NCBI GenBank assembly: GCA_031553535.1
Contig: JAVBLM010000035.1
Location: 1 to 64,000, forward strand
Source of the DNA: JAIROC01 sp031553535
GTDB lineage: Bacteria; Bacteroidota; Bacteroidia; Bacteroidales; WCHB1-69
Length of the DNA stretch: 64,000 nt
Direction: 5' to 3'
Shown here: positions 34,541-42,752 of the stretch, one piece after another
Layout: each line of letters begins with the position of its first letter
Position numbering within the stretch: position 1 is the first letter of the stretch
Notes under the pieces: model-generated
What the model was told of the DNA's origin: nothing
What the model saw: the letters and a program-made list of their open reading frames with translations, nothing else
The model's database searches: none
Program-made: the position numbers and the translations under genes

Positions 34541-35398
34541 ATGAAAAGAACGATAATTAAAATAGATGAAAACCTCTGCAATGGATGTGGTGTTTGTGTT
34601 GAAGGTTGCCACGAAGGAGCTTTACAAATTATTGATGGAAAAGCACGTATGATAAGCGATCTTTTTTGTGACGGGTTGGGAGCATGCATCGGGGAATGTC
34701 CTGTCGGAGCAATAGAATTGGAAGAACGTGAAGCAGAACCCTATGATGAATATGCTGTTATGGAAAAGATTGCTCCCAAAGGAGAAGAAACTATTCTTGC
34801 GCATTTGCTCCATTTGAAAAATCATAATGAAATGGAATTTGTCAAACAAGGGCTTAATTATTTAAAAGAACATAATATTACTATTGATATGCAAAAGCTG
34901 ACAGGAGGAAATACTGCTTCTGCTCAGGGAGCCTCTGGCGGTTGTCCGGGAGCGAGGGAGATGTCGTTTGCCCCGCAAAATCAAAATGAAGATAGAGAGA
35001 CAGGTTGCAATACTTTTTCCCAGTTACGTCAATGGCCGGTGCAATTACATTTATTAAGCACGGAAGCTTCCTATCTGAAGAATGCAGATTTGGTATTGGC
35101 AGCAGACTGTACTGCTTTTGCGTATGGCGATTTTCACAACCGGTTTATGAAAAACAACATATTAGCGATTGCATGCCCGAAACTTGACAGCTCAAAGGAG
35201 GTGTATGTGGAAAAGCTGACGGCTATGATTGATAACGCACATATTAATACGCTTACGGTGATTATGATGGAAGTGCCCTGTTGCGGCGGATTATTACAAC
35301 TGGCACAACAGGCGCAGGCAAATGCAAAGCGGAAAATACCAATTAAAAAAATAATAATAGGAATTAAAGGAAATCTTCTCAGTGAAGAATGGATATAA
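34541..35398 (+). CDS. 4Fe-4S ferredoxin-domain protein of the hcp operon
   Basis: A 285-residue protein. The N-terminal ferredoxin domain has Cys13, 16, 19 and 23 (CNGCGVCVEGC), and a second half with Cys43, 49 and 53 (CDGLGACIGEC). The second half lacks one Cys of the canonical CxxCxxCxxxC spacing. The C-terminal domain (about 150-285) is alpha/beta with further Cys (ADCTA, ACPKL, VPCCGG). Proteins of this layout are frequent beside hcp and probably pass electrons to Hcp. Its stop lies 24 bp before the hcp ATG. Confidence 0.82.
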   Translation: MKRTIIKIDENLCNGCGVCVEGCHEGALQIIDGKARMISDLFCDGLGACIGECPVGAIELEEREAEPYDEYAVMEKIAPKGEETILAHLLHLKNHNEMEFVKQGLNYLKEHNITIDMQKLTGGNTASAQGASGGCPGAREMSFAPQNQNEDRETGCNTFSQLRQWPVQLHLLSTEASYLKNADLVLAADCTAFAYGDFHNRFMKNNILAIACPKLDSSKEVYVEKLTAMIDNAHINTLTVIMMEVPCCGGLLQLAQQAQANAKRKIPIKKIIIGIKGNLLSEEWI

Positions 35399-35422
35399 TT
35401 GTTTAACTTAAAAAAAATAAAA

Positions 35423-37069
35423 ATGTTTTGTTTTCAATGTCAAGAAACAGCCATGGGTAAAGGCTGTACAGTAAAAGGTGTCTGTGGAAAAACAGAAGAT
35501 GTTGCCAATCTACAGGATTTATTAATTTACCTTATGAAAGGAATATCCAAACTGGCTATTCGTTTGCGTGAAAAGGGCGAGGAAATGCCCGAAGTGAATA
35601 AGTTTATTGTAGATGGTCTTTTTATGACTATTACCAATGCAAACTTTGATAAACAACGTTTTGAGAAAAAGATCAAAGAGTCTTTTATCATCCGGGATAA
35701 AGTTAAGAGCAGACTTATCGAGAAAGGAGAAACCAGCTTGCCAAATGATTGTGATTGTTTAACATGGAAAGCCGAAACCCTGGAACAAATGGAAGAGAAG
35801 GCGAAACATGTTGGAGTACTCTCTACGCAGAATGAAGATGTACGTTCGTTACGTGAGATGTTGACCTATGGAATAAAAGGAATGGCAGCATACGCTGAAC
35901 ATGCCGCAAATCTGGGATTTGAAGATCCCGAAATCTACGCTTTTATGCAGGAAGGATTGGTAGCTACAAAGAATGACGGTCTTTCGGCCGACGAGCTCAC
36001 CGCTTTGGTATTGAAATGCGGAAGCTTCGGCGTAAAGGTGATGGCATTACTCGATAAAGCCAATACTTCAACGTATGGAAATCCTGAGATAACACAGGTA
36101 AATATCGGAGTGAGGAATAATCCGGGTATATTAATTTCAGGACATGACCTTCGGGATATGCAGGATTTGTTGGCTCAGACAGAAGGAACGGGTGTTGATG
36201 TTTACACCCATAGTGAAATGCTTCCGGCACATTATTATCCTGCATTTAAGAAGTATAAGCACTTTGCAGGAAACTACGGAAATGCCTGGTGGAAACAGGT
36301 TGAAGAATTTGAATCATTCAACGGGCCGATTCTTTTTACAACCAATTGTATCGTTCCTCCGCGCGCTAATGCTGGTTATACGGATCGGGTTTATACTACC
36401 GGTTCGTCCGGATTCACAGGATATCCGCACATCGCAGACCGTATTGACGGGAAACCAAAAGATTTCTCCAAGATCATAGAGCATGCAAAAAAATGCAAGG
36501 CTCCAACCGAAATTGAAAAAGGTGAAATAACAGGAGGGTTTGCTCATGCCCAGGTTTTTGCTTTGGCAGATAAAGTTGTAGATGCTGTAAAATCGGGAGC
36601 GATCCGTAAGTTTTTTGTAATGGCAGGTTGCGACGGGCGTATGAAAAACAGGGAATACTACACCCAGTTTGCAGAAAAGTTACCTAAAGATACGGTTATT
36701 CTTACTGCAGGCTGTGCCAAGTATCGTTATAATAAATTACCATTGGGAGATATCGGCGGAATTCCAAGGGTTCTGGATGCAGGACAATGCAATGATAGCT
36801 ATTCATTGGTAGTTATCGCTTTAAAGCTAAAGGAAATATTCCAGTTGAATGATGTTAATGAATTACCAATTGCGTATAATATCGGATGGTATGAGCAGAA
36901 GGCAGTAATTGTATTGCTGGCACTTTTATCGCTGGGGGTAAAGAATATTCATTTAGGGCCTACATTGCCGGGATTTTTATCTCCTAATGTTGCGAAAGTA
37001 CTTGTGGATAACTTTGGAATTGCAGGTATCGGAACAGTGGATGAAGATATGAAATTGTTTTTAGCGTAA
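35423..37069 (+). CDS. hcp: hybrid-cluster protein (NO/hydroxylamine reductase)
   Basis: A 548-residue enzyme. The N-terminal 4Fe-4S site is Cys3, Cys6, Cys15 and Cys21 (FCFQCQETAMGKGC...VCGK), the short-spacing class I pattern of anaerobes. Hybrid-cluster ligands are seen downstream in FTTNCIVPP, VMAGCDGR, TAGCAKYRYNKL and LDAGQCNDSYS. Hcp detoxifies nitric oxide or hydroxylamine; recent work favours NO reduction. ATG 35423 is preferred to the upstream TTG because it gives the conserved MFCFQC start. It is the last gene of the operon; a terminator follows. Confidence 0.95.
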   Translation: MFCFQCQETAMGKGCTVKGVCGKTEDVANLQDLLIYLMKGISKLAIRLREKGEEMPEVNKFIVDGLFMTITNANFDKQRFEKKIKESFIIRDKVKSRLIEKGETSLPNDCDCLTWKAETLEQMEEKAKHVGVLSTQNEDVRSLREMLTYGIKGMAAYAEHAANLGFEDPEIYAFMQEGLVATKNDGLSADELTALVLKCGSFGVKVMALLDKANTSTYGNPEITQVNIGVRNNPGILISGHDLRDMQDLLAQTEGTGVDVYTHSEMLPAHYYPAFKKYKHFAGNYGNAWWKQVEEFESFNGPILFTTNCIVPPRANAGYTDRVYTTGSSGFTGYPHIADRIDGKPKDFSKIIEHAKKCKAPTEIEKGEITGGFAHAQVFALADKVVDAVKSGAIRKFFVMAGCDGRMKNREYYTQFAEKLPKDTVILTAGCAKYRYNKLPLGDIGGIPRVLDAGQCNDSYSLVVIALKLKEIFQLNDVNELPIAYNIGWYEQKAVIVLLALLSLGVKNIHLGPTLPGFLSPNVAKVLVDNFGIAGIGTVDEDMKLFLA

Positions 37070-37089
37070 CCGTAAATAATTTTATAGGA

Positions 37090-37125
37090 AAAAAGACTAT
37101 CAACTATCGGTAGTCTTTTTTTATT
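37090..37125 (+). terminator. rho-independent terminator of hcp
   Basis: The stem AAAAGACTA...TAGTCTTTT encloses a loop and is followed by TTTTATTATT, 20 bp after the hcp stop. Confidence 0.75.
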
Positions 37126-37212
37126 ATTCTTCATTATTGATGGGGGAAGAGAATCATAAATAAGTATGCCAATTTTATAGATAATCTAACCGGATCAAAA
37201 TATTTTATACTA

Positions 37213-37245
37213 TTTGTCTTCGTATTGGAAAAATGGATAGTTTTG
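37213..37245 (+). promoter_or_regulatory. promoter TTTG-N21-TAGTTTTG
   Basis: TTTG at 37213-37216 and TAGTTTTG at 37238-37245 match both halves of the Bacteroidota consensus. A weak AAGGAG follows at about 37255. It lies 50 bp before ATG 37295. Confidence 0.65.
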
Positions 37246-37294
37246 CCAAAATAAAAGGAGATGTACTTTATGTAAAGGCATAAATTTTAAAATC

Positions 37295-37759
37295 ATGAAG
37301 AGGATTATATTAGCGTTTCTTTTGTCATTTACTTTTTCCTTATTTATGCAAGGACAAGTAACCGACCAAAATGCGTTAGCATACCGCAAGGCAACAAAAG
37401 AAAATAAAAAAGCTCCTTCTTATCCGGGTGGTATAGAAGAGTATTATCGTTTCATGAATGAAAATCTCAACATGGATATTGTCGGAGATACAACCATGTG
37501 GAAAGGATCGGTAAGTGTTTTTTACTTTTTTGATACATCCGGAAAATGTATCCGGTTCACCAGGGAAGGATCTTATACTTCTCAGGTAAACCGGGAGTTT
37601 GAACGTGTTTTGAAATTAATGCCCGACTGGATTGAACCGCACCTGTATGGTTTTATAACTAATGGAATAACAGAAGTAGTAAAGATTCTGCCTCCAGGCA
37701 ATAAAAACATATATCTTTGCGTCTATATACGAAATACTGTTGAAGTTGTCAAAAGTTGA
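37295..37759 (+). CDS. TonB C-terminal-domain-like periplasmic protein
   Basis: A 154-residue protein with a signal peptide (to about residue 20). SYPGGIEEYYRFMNENLN, GSVSVFYFFDTSGKCIRF and REFERVLKLMPDW give the alpha/beta outline of TonB C-terminal-like domains in Bacteroidota, without a membrane anchor or Pro-rich linker. The last ~6 codons and the stop lie inside an inverted-repeat element whose terminal motif starts at 37742, so the C-terminus has probably been replaced. Function unknown. Confidence 0.65.
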   Translation: MKRIILAFLLSFTFSLFMQGQVTDQNALAYRKATKENKKAPSYPGGIEEYYRFMNENLNMDIVGDTTMWKGSVSVFYFFDTSGKCIRFTREGSYTSQVNREFERVLKLMPDWIEPHLYGFITNGITEVVKILPPGNKNIYLCVYIRNTVEVVKS

Positions 37760-37915
37760 CGCAAAGATCGTTCTTTTGTTAGGGATTGGCTCCGCCGAGC
37801 TCGTAAACTCGGTTGCCACGTCGCTCGTGCCTCACTCCTCGCAATGACGGCAATATGTTGGGGGGCGTCATTGCGAGGAACGAAGCAATCTCTGAGGTCA
37901 ACTTTTGACCGCTTC
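37742..37915. repeat. inverted-repeat element, copy D
   Basis: A 174-bp element with terminal motifs GAAGTTGTCAAAAGTTGA (37742-37759) and TCAACTTTTGACCGCTTC (37898-37915). Interior arms are CTCGCAATGACG (about 37838) and CGTCATTGCGAGGAACGAAG (37866-37885). The left terminal motif supplies the stop codon of the preceding gene. Confidence 0.75.
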
Positions 37916-37935
37916 ATTATAAACTTTGATAAAAA

Positions 37936-38799
37936 ATGAAACGATTGTTATTTTTTCTTGCTGGATTGATTCTTTTTTGTAATTGTAAGAAAGAAGATCC
38001 CTCCAGGATCGTAATGCTGGTAACAACCAACGATACGCTTACTAATGTTAAGCCCGGAGATGATATATTATTTCATATTCATTCTTCTGCGGTTGATGAT
38101 ATTGTAAAGAATGTTACGATAACGAGTTCGGATGTTAAATCCGGTTCTGTTTTTTTGTTGGATACTTTGCTCAATCTGAAGGAATGTAAGTTTGATTACC
38201 ATTATATTGTGCCTGATTATAAAGACACAATGATTATTGAGCTTGTCTTTGATGCGTTTTCTTCTACTAAATTACCGCGTTCATCTTATAAAACACATTT
38301 AAAATTATTTTATGCAGATACCGTTGTAGTAAACCCGGATCCTGACCCAGACCCGGATCCTGATCCACCTGGAGATAATGATACGGTAATATTATTGCCT
38401 CATAATGGGTTAGTCTTTGATGGATGTGGTTATTATGATGGACAGAGAAAATTTTTCAATTTAGAAAATCATATGAGTATGACAGGCATTATGTCGGATT
38501 CTTCCTTAATGGATATTGTTGATGTTTGCGGATACGATACAATTGAACTTTCTAGAGAATGGGAGAGTTATACCGGTATATTATTTGCCCGGTTCCCTGA
38601 TCTGGATTTTGATAATGTATCCGGCAATGATATTGTTGATATCTATAAAATGGCAATTAAGCATACAAGCATACAAAATATTAGGGAAGAGGATATAATT
38701 CTTATCGGAAGAAAAGATACGGCTATCGGTGTACTTCGGATTACTTCTATCCGTGATTTTGAAATGCGATATATTTTTGATTTGAGAGAACTTGAATGA
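37936..38799 (+). CDS. lipoprotein with Asp-Pro linker
   Basis: A 287-residue protein with a lipoprotein-type signal (hydrophobic core followed by FCNCKKED; the lipidated Cys is residue 16 or 18). Residues about 20-130 form a beta-rich domain, followed by a (DP)n linker near 135-150 and a second domain with a DGCGYYDGQRKFFN motif. I recognise no family. It is followed 136 bp later by the ECF sigma gene, but that gene has its own promoter. Confidence 0.6.
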   Translation: MKRLLFFLAGLILFCNCKKEDPSRIVMLVTTNDTLTNVKPGDDILFHIHSSAVDDIVKNVTITSSDVKSGSVFLLDTLLNLKECKFDYHYIVPDYKDTMIIELVFDAFSSTKLPRSSYKTHLKLFYADTVVVNPDPDPDPDPDPPGDNDTVILLPHNGLVFDGCGYYDGQRKFFNLENHMSMTGIMSDSSLMDIVDVCGYDTIELSREWESYTGILFARFPDLDFDNVSGNDIVDIYKMAIKHTSIQNIREEDIILIGRKDTAIGVLRITSIRDFEMRYIFDLRELE

Positions 38800-38881
38800 G
38801 TTTATAACAATATCTTTTCAAAGAAAATAATCAACCCATCTCTCCGGTTTTTATTTTAGATACCGGTAATTATGTTTTGAG

Positions 38882-38910
38882 TTGTCATATGTATAAAAAT
38901 GGTAACTTTG
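38882..38910 (+). promoter_or_regulatory. promoter of the ECF sigma operon
   Basis: TTG (38882) and TAACTTTG (38903-38910) are 18 bp apart. The predicted start near 38914 is about 25-35 nt before the sigma gene's start. Confidence 0.5.
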
Positions 38911-38935
38911 TATAGCAAACAGTAAGAGAAATATA

Positions 38936-39502
38936 TTGAAAGGTCAGGTGAATACAGACGATTTGCGGGCGGGTAACCATAAAGCATACGAAATGCTTTT
39001 TACACAATGGTATGCACCTTTGTGCGACTATGCATATGGAATAATATATAATATGGCTGAAGCAGAAGATATAGTACAAAAAATGTTTTGCAGGTTGTGG
39101 GATCAACGGAATAAAATAGAAATACATACTTCTATTAAATCCTATCTGTACAAGATGGTGCACAACGATAGCCTTAACAGGATCAAGCAGCAGAAAATCA
39201 GGGAAGGACATCATCAATATTTGGCTTATGCCATGAACAGCACAGTGGAAAATACTTCGGATTTAGCAACACATAACGAACTGAACAAGAAGATAGAAGC
39301 AGCGATAGGAAATTTGCCTCCACGATGCAGAGAAGTATTTGAGTTAAGCCGGTTTGAATATTTATCTTATGCTGAAATAGCACAAAAGTTAGACATTGCA
39401 AGCGGTACTGTCGAAAAACAGATTATGAAAGCATTGCGGTTGTTAAGAGTTGAACTTCAGGATTACCTGATATTTGCAGTCATTTTCTTAATCCTATTCT
39501 AG
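38936..39502 (+). CDS. ECF RNA polymerase sigma factor
   Basis: A 188-residue sigma-70 factor. Region 2 occupies about 15-85 (YEMLFTQWYAPLCDYAYGII, AEDIVQKMFCRLWDQR) and region 4 about 125-175 (LPPRCREVFELSRFEYLSYAEIAQKL, GTVEKQIMKALRLLR). The C-terminus ends in a hydrophobic stretch (YLIFAVIFLILF), which is unusual. No ATG starts the frame: TTG 38936 or GTG 38948 are the options, and the GTG with AAGG upstream is slightly preferred. It is encoded directly before a FecR anti-sigma, as in surface-signalling systems of Bacteroidota. Confidence 0.9.
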   Translation: MKGQVNTDDLRAGNHKAYEMLFTQWYAPLCDYAYGIIYNMAEAEDIVQKMFCRLWDQRNKIEIHTSIKSYLYKMVHNDSLNRIKQQKIREGHHQYLAYAMNSTVENTSDLATHNELNKKIEAAIGNLPPRCREVFELSRFEYLSYAEIAQKLDIASGTVEKQIMKALRLLRVELQDYLIFAVIFLILF

Positions 39503-39520
39503 AACGATAAAATAACAGAC

Positions 39521-40621
39521 ATGAATGAAGAAATAGACATATTGTTAGCACGATACTTCAGCGGTGAAGCAAATGCTGATGAATTAAGGCAATTGGATGC
39601 CTGGCTGTCGGAATCGGAAGAACATGAAGCTTATTTCGATCAGATGACATCATTGTATCGAAAAACAGGGGGTGTGCCGCCTATGCCTGAACCCGATACG
39701 CAAAAAGCATTATCTCAATTTAAGGAATATATAAACAAACCTTCTGAAATTGCTGTAAAAAAATCTATCTGGAAACGTCCTTTTACTTATGGATTGGCTG
39801 CGGCGTCGATTGCTTTGCTGGTGGGAGTATTTGTTTTTGTGGAGTTTTATTTACCGGAGACCATTTACCTGGAAGCAGAAGCGAAAGATACCCGTTATAT
39901 GTTGTCGGAGAACAAGGAAATTATATTGTTTGAAGGGTCTCAGATTTATTATAAGGGAAAAAATAAAAATGAAATAACATTGACGGGAAAAGCCCATTTT
40001 TCCGTTAATTCTGAAAAGGGAGAATCTATTCTAATAAAAGCCGGCGAGACCTATATCAAAGATATCGGGACACAATTTACGGTAACAGCATACAAGCCCG
40101 GTGAAGGAATAACCGTAGAGGTACAACAGGGAGAAGTACGGTTTTATACCCCTAATGATTCGGGAATAAACCTGAAAGAGAATGAAAAAGGTTATTATGA
40201 TACGAAAACAAAGCAATTTTCCTATGTTTCGAAACAAGTTATAGCTCCCGGAAGTCAAGTGGAGAATACGGATTCTCCGGTTTTACCGGAAGAAAATCAA
40301 AAGCAGGAACAAACCCAAAGGCAAGAACAAAGCGGAAAACCGAATACGGAAATCCCTAAGCAGGGAATGAAAAACGAAAAGCCGGTTACTGTTGATGAAA
40401 ACCTGGAATTTAATTCGGCTTATCTTTACGAAGTAATTGATATTCTAAAGAACCGCTATCGTGTTAATATTTTATTTGAGGATAATTCAATGCGGACTAT
40501 GCGGATTAGCGTAAGCTTCAGTTCCAACGAATCTATTGATAATATATTGAATATTATTGCCGAAACCTTGTCCATCCAAATATCGAAGCATGGGGCGAAC
40601 TATACGATCTCTAAAAAATAA
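39521..40621 (+). CDS. FecR family anti-sigma factor
   Basis: A 366-residue single-pass inner-membrane protein. The N-terminal cytoplasmic part (LLARYFSGEANADELRQLDAW) binds sigma. A membrane helix occupies about 88-110. The periplasmic FecR domain is at about 115-235, and a DUF4974-type C-terminal domain at about 290-366 (FNSAYLYEVIDILKNRYRVNI...IDNILNIIAETLSIQI). A Gln/Glu-rich linker separates the last two. It should transmit an outer-membrane signal to the ECF sigma. The next gene starts inside its last 32 bp. Confidence 0.9.
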   Translation: MNEEIDILLARYFSGEANADELRQLDAWLSESEEHEAYFDQMTSLYRKTGGVPPMPEPDTQKALSQFKEYINKPSEIAVKKSIWKRPFTYGLAAASIALLVGVFVFVEFYLPETIYLEAEAKDTRYMLSENKEIILFEGSQIYYKGKNKNEITLTGKAHFSVNSEKGESILIKAGETYIKDIGTQFTVTAYKPGEGITVEVQQGEVRFYTPNDSGINLKENEKGYYDTKTKQFSYVSKQVIAPGSQVENTDSPVLPEENQKQEQTQRQEQSGKPNTEIPKQGMKNEKPVTVDENLEFNSAYLYEVIDILKNRYRVNILFEDNSMRTMRISVSFSSNESIDNILNIIAETLSIQISKHGANYTISKK

Positions 40622-41897
40622 GATTGGGAAAAGTATCTTCCTTTTTCTTTTCTTGTGGATGAATGGAAGTATATTATATGCTCAAACAAATGATTCGGAC
40701 AAAACGATTACCTTACAGATAGAGAATAAGCCTATCCGGCAGGTTTTGGCATCTATTACCAAACAGACCGGACTTAGGTTTTCATACAATCCGAATGTTC
40801 TCAATGAAAAAAAGCCGGTTTCCATTAAGATACAAAACGGAAGTTTGGATAATGTTTTAAAACTTATTTTGCCCGATTCTATTTCTTACAAGCAAATCAG
40901 CAATTATATAATTCTTACTTCCCCTGTTGATGAAATTCCCCCAGATGAAATTGCAGAAGAAGGGAGGTTATTGGAAATAAATCCGGATTCCATTTCCCCC
41001 GGCAAAACTGTAATTACAATTGTTGATACGGTCTGGATACAAGACCCTGCTAAGGATTGTGACAGTATCCTCCAGCGTGTTTTGGAAAATACAAGGGAGG
41101 TATTGGAAGCGTTGACGCCGAAAGAACCGGTTCCTTCTTCCAAAGGAGGATGGATAATCGGAATTTCTTCCGGATTGCGGGGAGAGATTTCTTTTGCTTC
41201 CCAACAGGAACGGGCATTTCGTAACAAACGCCGGATTTCCGCTTTTCCTCTGGAATTTAGTTTCGGGTATTTGTTTGACGATAAGTTTTTTCTGGGAAGC
41301 GGTATCAAATACACGGGCAATTATACCAATTATTCCCTTAACGCATTTAACTGGGGCGAATCGGAAATAGAGGATAAACGATATTTGATATATAATTCTT
41401 TGCAATTTCCGGTTGATTTTAAATATTGTTTTTATATCGGCAAAACCGGACTGGGCATATTTGCCAAAGCAGGCATCAATCTTAGCATACCGTTGAAAAC
41501 GAAACAAACCGAAGTTTTCACTCCCGATAATTATCCTCAAGATTCTTATCAGTGGACATCTCCGGAGACAGGAGAAGATATTTCCGTTCATCAACGCTTG
41601 GTTTATAGTGTGGCGATAGAAGCGCCTTTGCATAAGGTAAATATACTTGGGAATATCGGATTGGGATTTTCTTATACATTCAAATTTGGGTTGGGATTTT
41701 CTTTATATGCAGAATATTATGCAGGAATGCTGAATATGGCTCGTATCCTGATTCCCTATGAGCAGGAACAATATAATGCGATAACAAGCCAGTGGGAATC
41801 CTACAGCGAAGGAACAGAATATGTTAATTTTCGCGGCGATTATTGGAATTTTGGATTAGAAATATCGTATAAGTTCAAAAGGAAAAAAGGGACCTGA
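40590..41897 (+). CDS. STN-domain/outer-membrane beta-barrel fusion
   Basis: A 435-residue protein, start ATG 40590 (32-bp overlap with fecR). A signal peptide (to about residue 32) is followed by an STN domain at about 48-112 (NKPIRQVLASITKQTGLRFS, NVLKLILPDSISYKQIS). A Pro-rich linker comes next, then about 240 residues of barrel-like strands (GLRGEISFASQ, FGYLFDDKFFLGSGIKY, FGLGFSLYAEYYAGML) ending in Phe-Lys-rich sequence. STN domains normally sit on TonB-dependent transducers and touch FecR. Here there is no plug and the barrel is small. It probably acts as the outer-membrane sensor of the sigma/FecR pair; this is inference. Confidence 0.78.
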   Translation: MGRTIRSLKNKIGKSIFLFLFLWMNGSILYAQTNDSDKTITLQIENKPIRQVLASITKQTGLRFSYNPNVLNEKKPVSIKIQNGSLDNVLKLILPDSISYKQISNYIILTSPVDEIPPDEIAEEGRLLEINPDSISPGKTVITIVDTVWIQDPAKDCDSILQRVLENTREVLEALTPKEPVPSSKGGWIIGISSGLRGEISFASQQERAFRNKRRISAFPLEFSFGYLFDDKFFLGSGIKYTGNYTNYSLNAFNWGESEIEDKRYLIYNSLQFPVDFKYCFYIGKTGLGIFAKAGINLSIPLKTKQTEVFTPDNYPQDSYQWTSPETGEDISVHQRLVYSVAIEAPLHKVNILGNIGLGFSYTFKFGLGFSLYAEYYAGMLNMARILIPYEQEQYNAITSQWESYSEGTEYVNFRGDYWNFGLEISYKFKRKKGT

Positions 41898-42752
41898 TAT
41901 ACATAGACAATATGTTGGCTAAAGGTATCGATTGCGGCGAATGTATCCAATTACGAATTATAAATTACGAATTACGGAAGATGAATTTCCTATAGCAGGT
42001 TATGGAAACAGGATGCGTCAATAATGCTGCCTGTTTCTGTAATTGACTACTACCTTGTTTTTATAAGATTAAAAAATAATAATAAAAATGAAGAGAAGAA
42101 AAGACCGGCAATACTTCCAGGCAAGCTTTTCCTTTTCAGGAGGTTTTTTTCTTTCGTTTCAGATAGATACCTTCTACTCCTGGATTTGCTGCCCGCAATT
42201 CGGTTCGGGCTTCCCCGGCTTTTGAGAATGGCTGCCGACAACTGGATTCATCCGTCTTCAAACCTGGGAATGGTTGCCGACAACTGGATTCATCCGTCTT
42301 CAGACTTGGGAATGGTTGCCGACAATTGGATTCATCCGTCTTCAGACTTGGGAATGGTCGCCGACAACTGGATTCATCCGTCTTCAAACCTGGGAATGGT
42401 TGCCGACAGTTGGATTCATCCCTCCCTGAACCCGGAATTTCTTACCTGAGAGTGGAAAATTCCACTCCTGCATCTTGAAACGGCTGTCAATCTATTCGGG
42501 ATACCTTTTATTACGAAAAATACGTTTGCTGGAGGCAGGCAGGGAACAGCTATAAACTAAAAACCTCTTTCCGTAAACAAGAAGAACCTGCGGCTGCTTC
42601 ATATTTTCCTTGAACTTCATAGCGACAGAAAACATCGGTAATAAAAAAAATATAATATTCCCGTACCGGAAAAACAATTATTGTTTGTCTTATTGGTATA
42701 AAACATTTTTATAGAAATTAAAAGAAATGATTATTAATTAAAATTTATCATT
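41898..42752. other. 0.85-kb non-coding region
   Basis: It contains an AATTACGAATTA-type short repeat (about 41951-41977), a 42-bp array (42226-42435) and a near-perfect GAGTGGAA/TTCCACTC hairpin at 42450-42467. A frame open on the plus strand at 42024-42449 lacks a ribosome site and family similarity. I do not call it a gene. Confidence 0.6.
42226..42435. repeat. 42-bp tandem array 2 (5 units)
   Basis: GAATGG recurs at 42226, 42268, 42310, 42352 and 42394, exactly 42 bp apart. Each unit carries TGCCGACAA or a variant, then TTGGATTCATCC or a variant. Differences between units are a few single bases. Flanks (GGTTCGGGCTTCCCCGGC before, TTACCTGAGAGTGG after) resemble array 5 at the right end of the window. 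Confidence 0.88.

Noticed and set aside
42226..42435. CRISPR array
   Set aside because: Tandem units without spacers; differences are scattered single bases.
42024..42449. 141-residue protein with 14-residue repeats
   Set aside because: No signal, no start context, no family; it is the array read in frame. A few changes are synonymous, so I am not fully certain, but the evidence is too thin.
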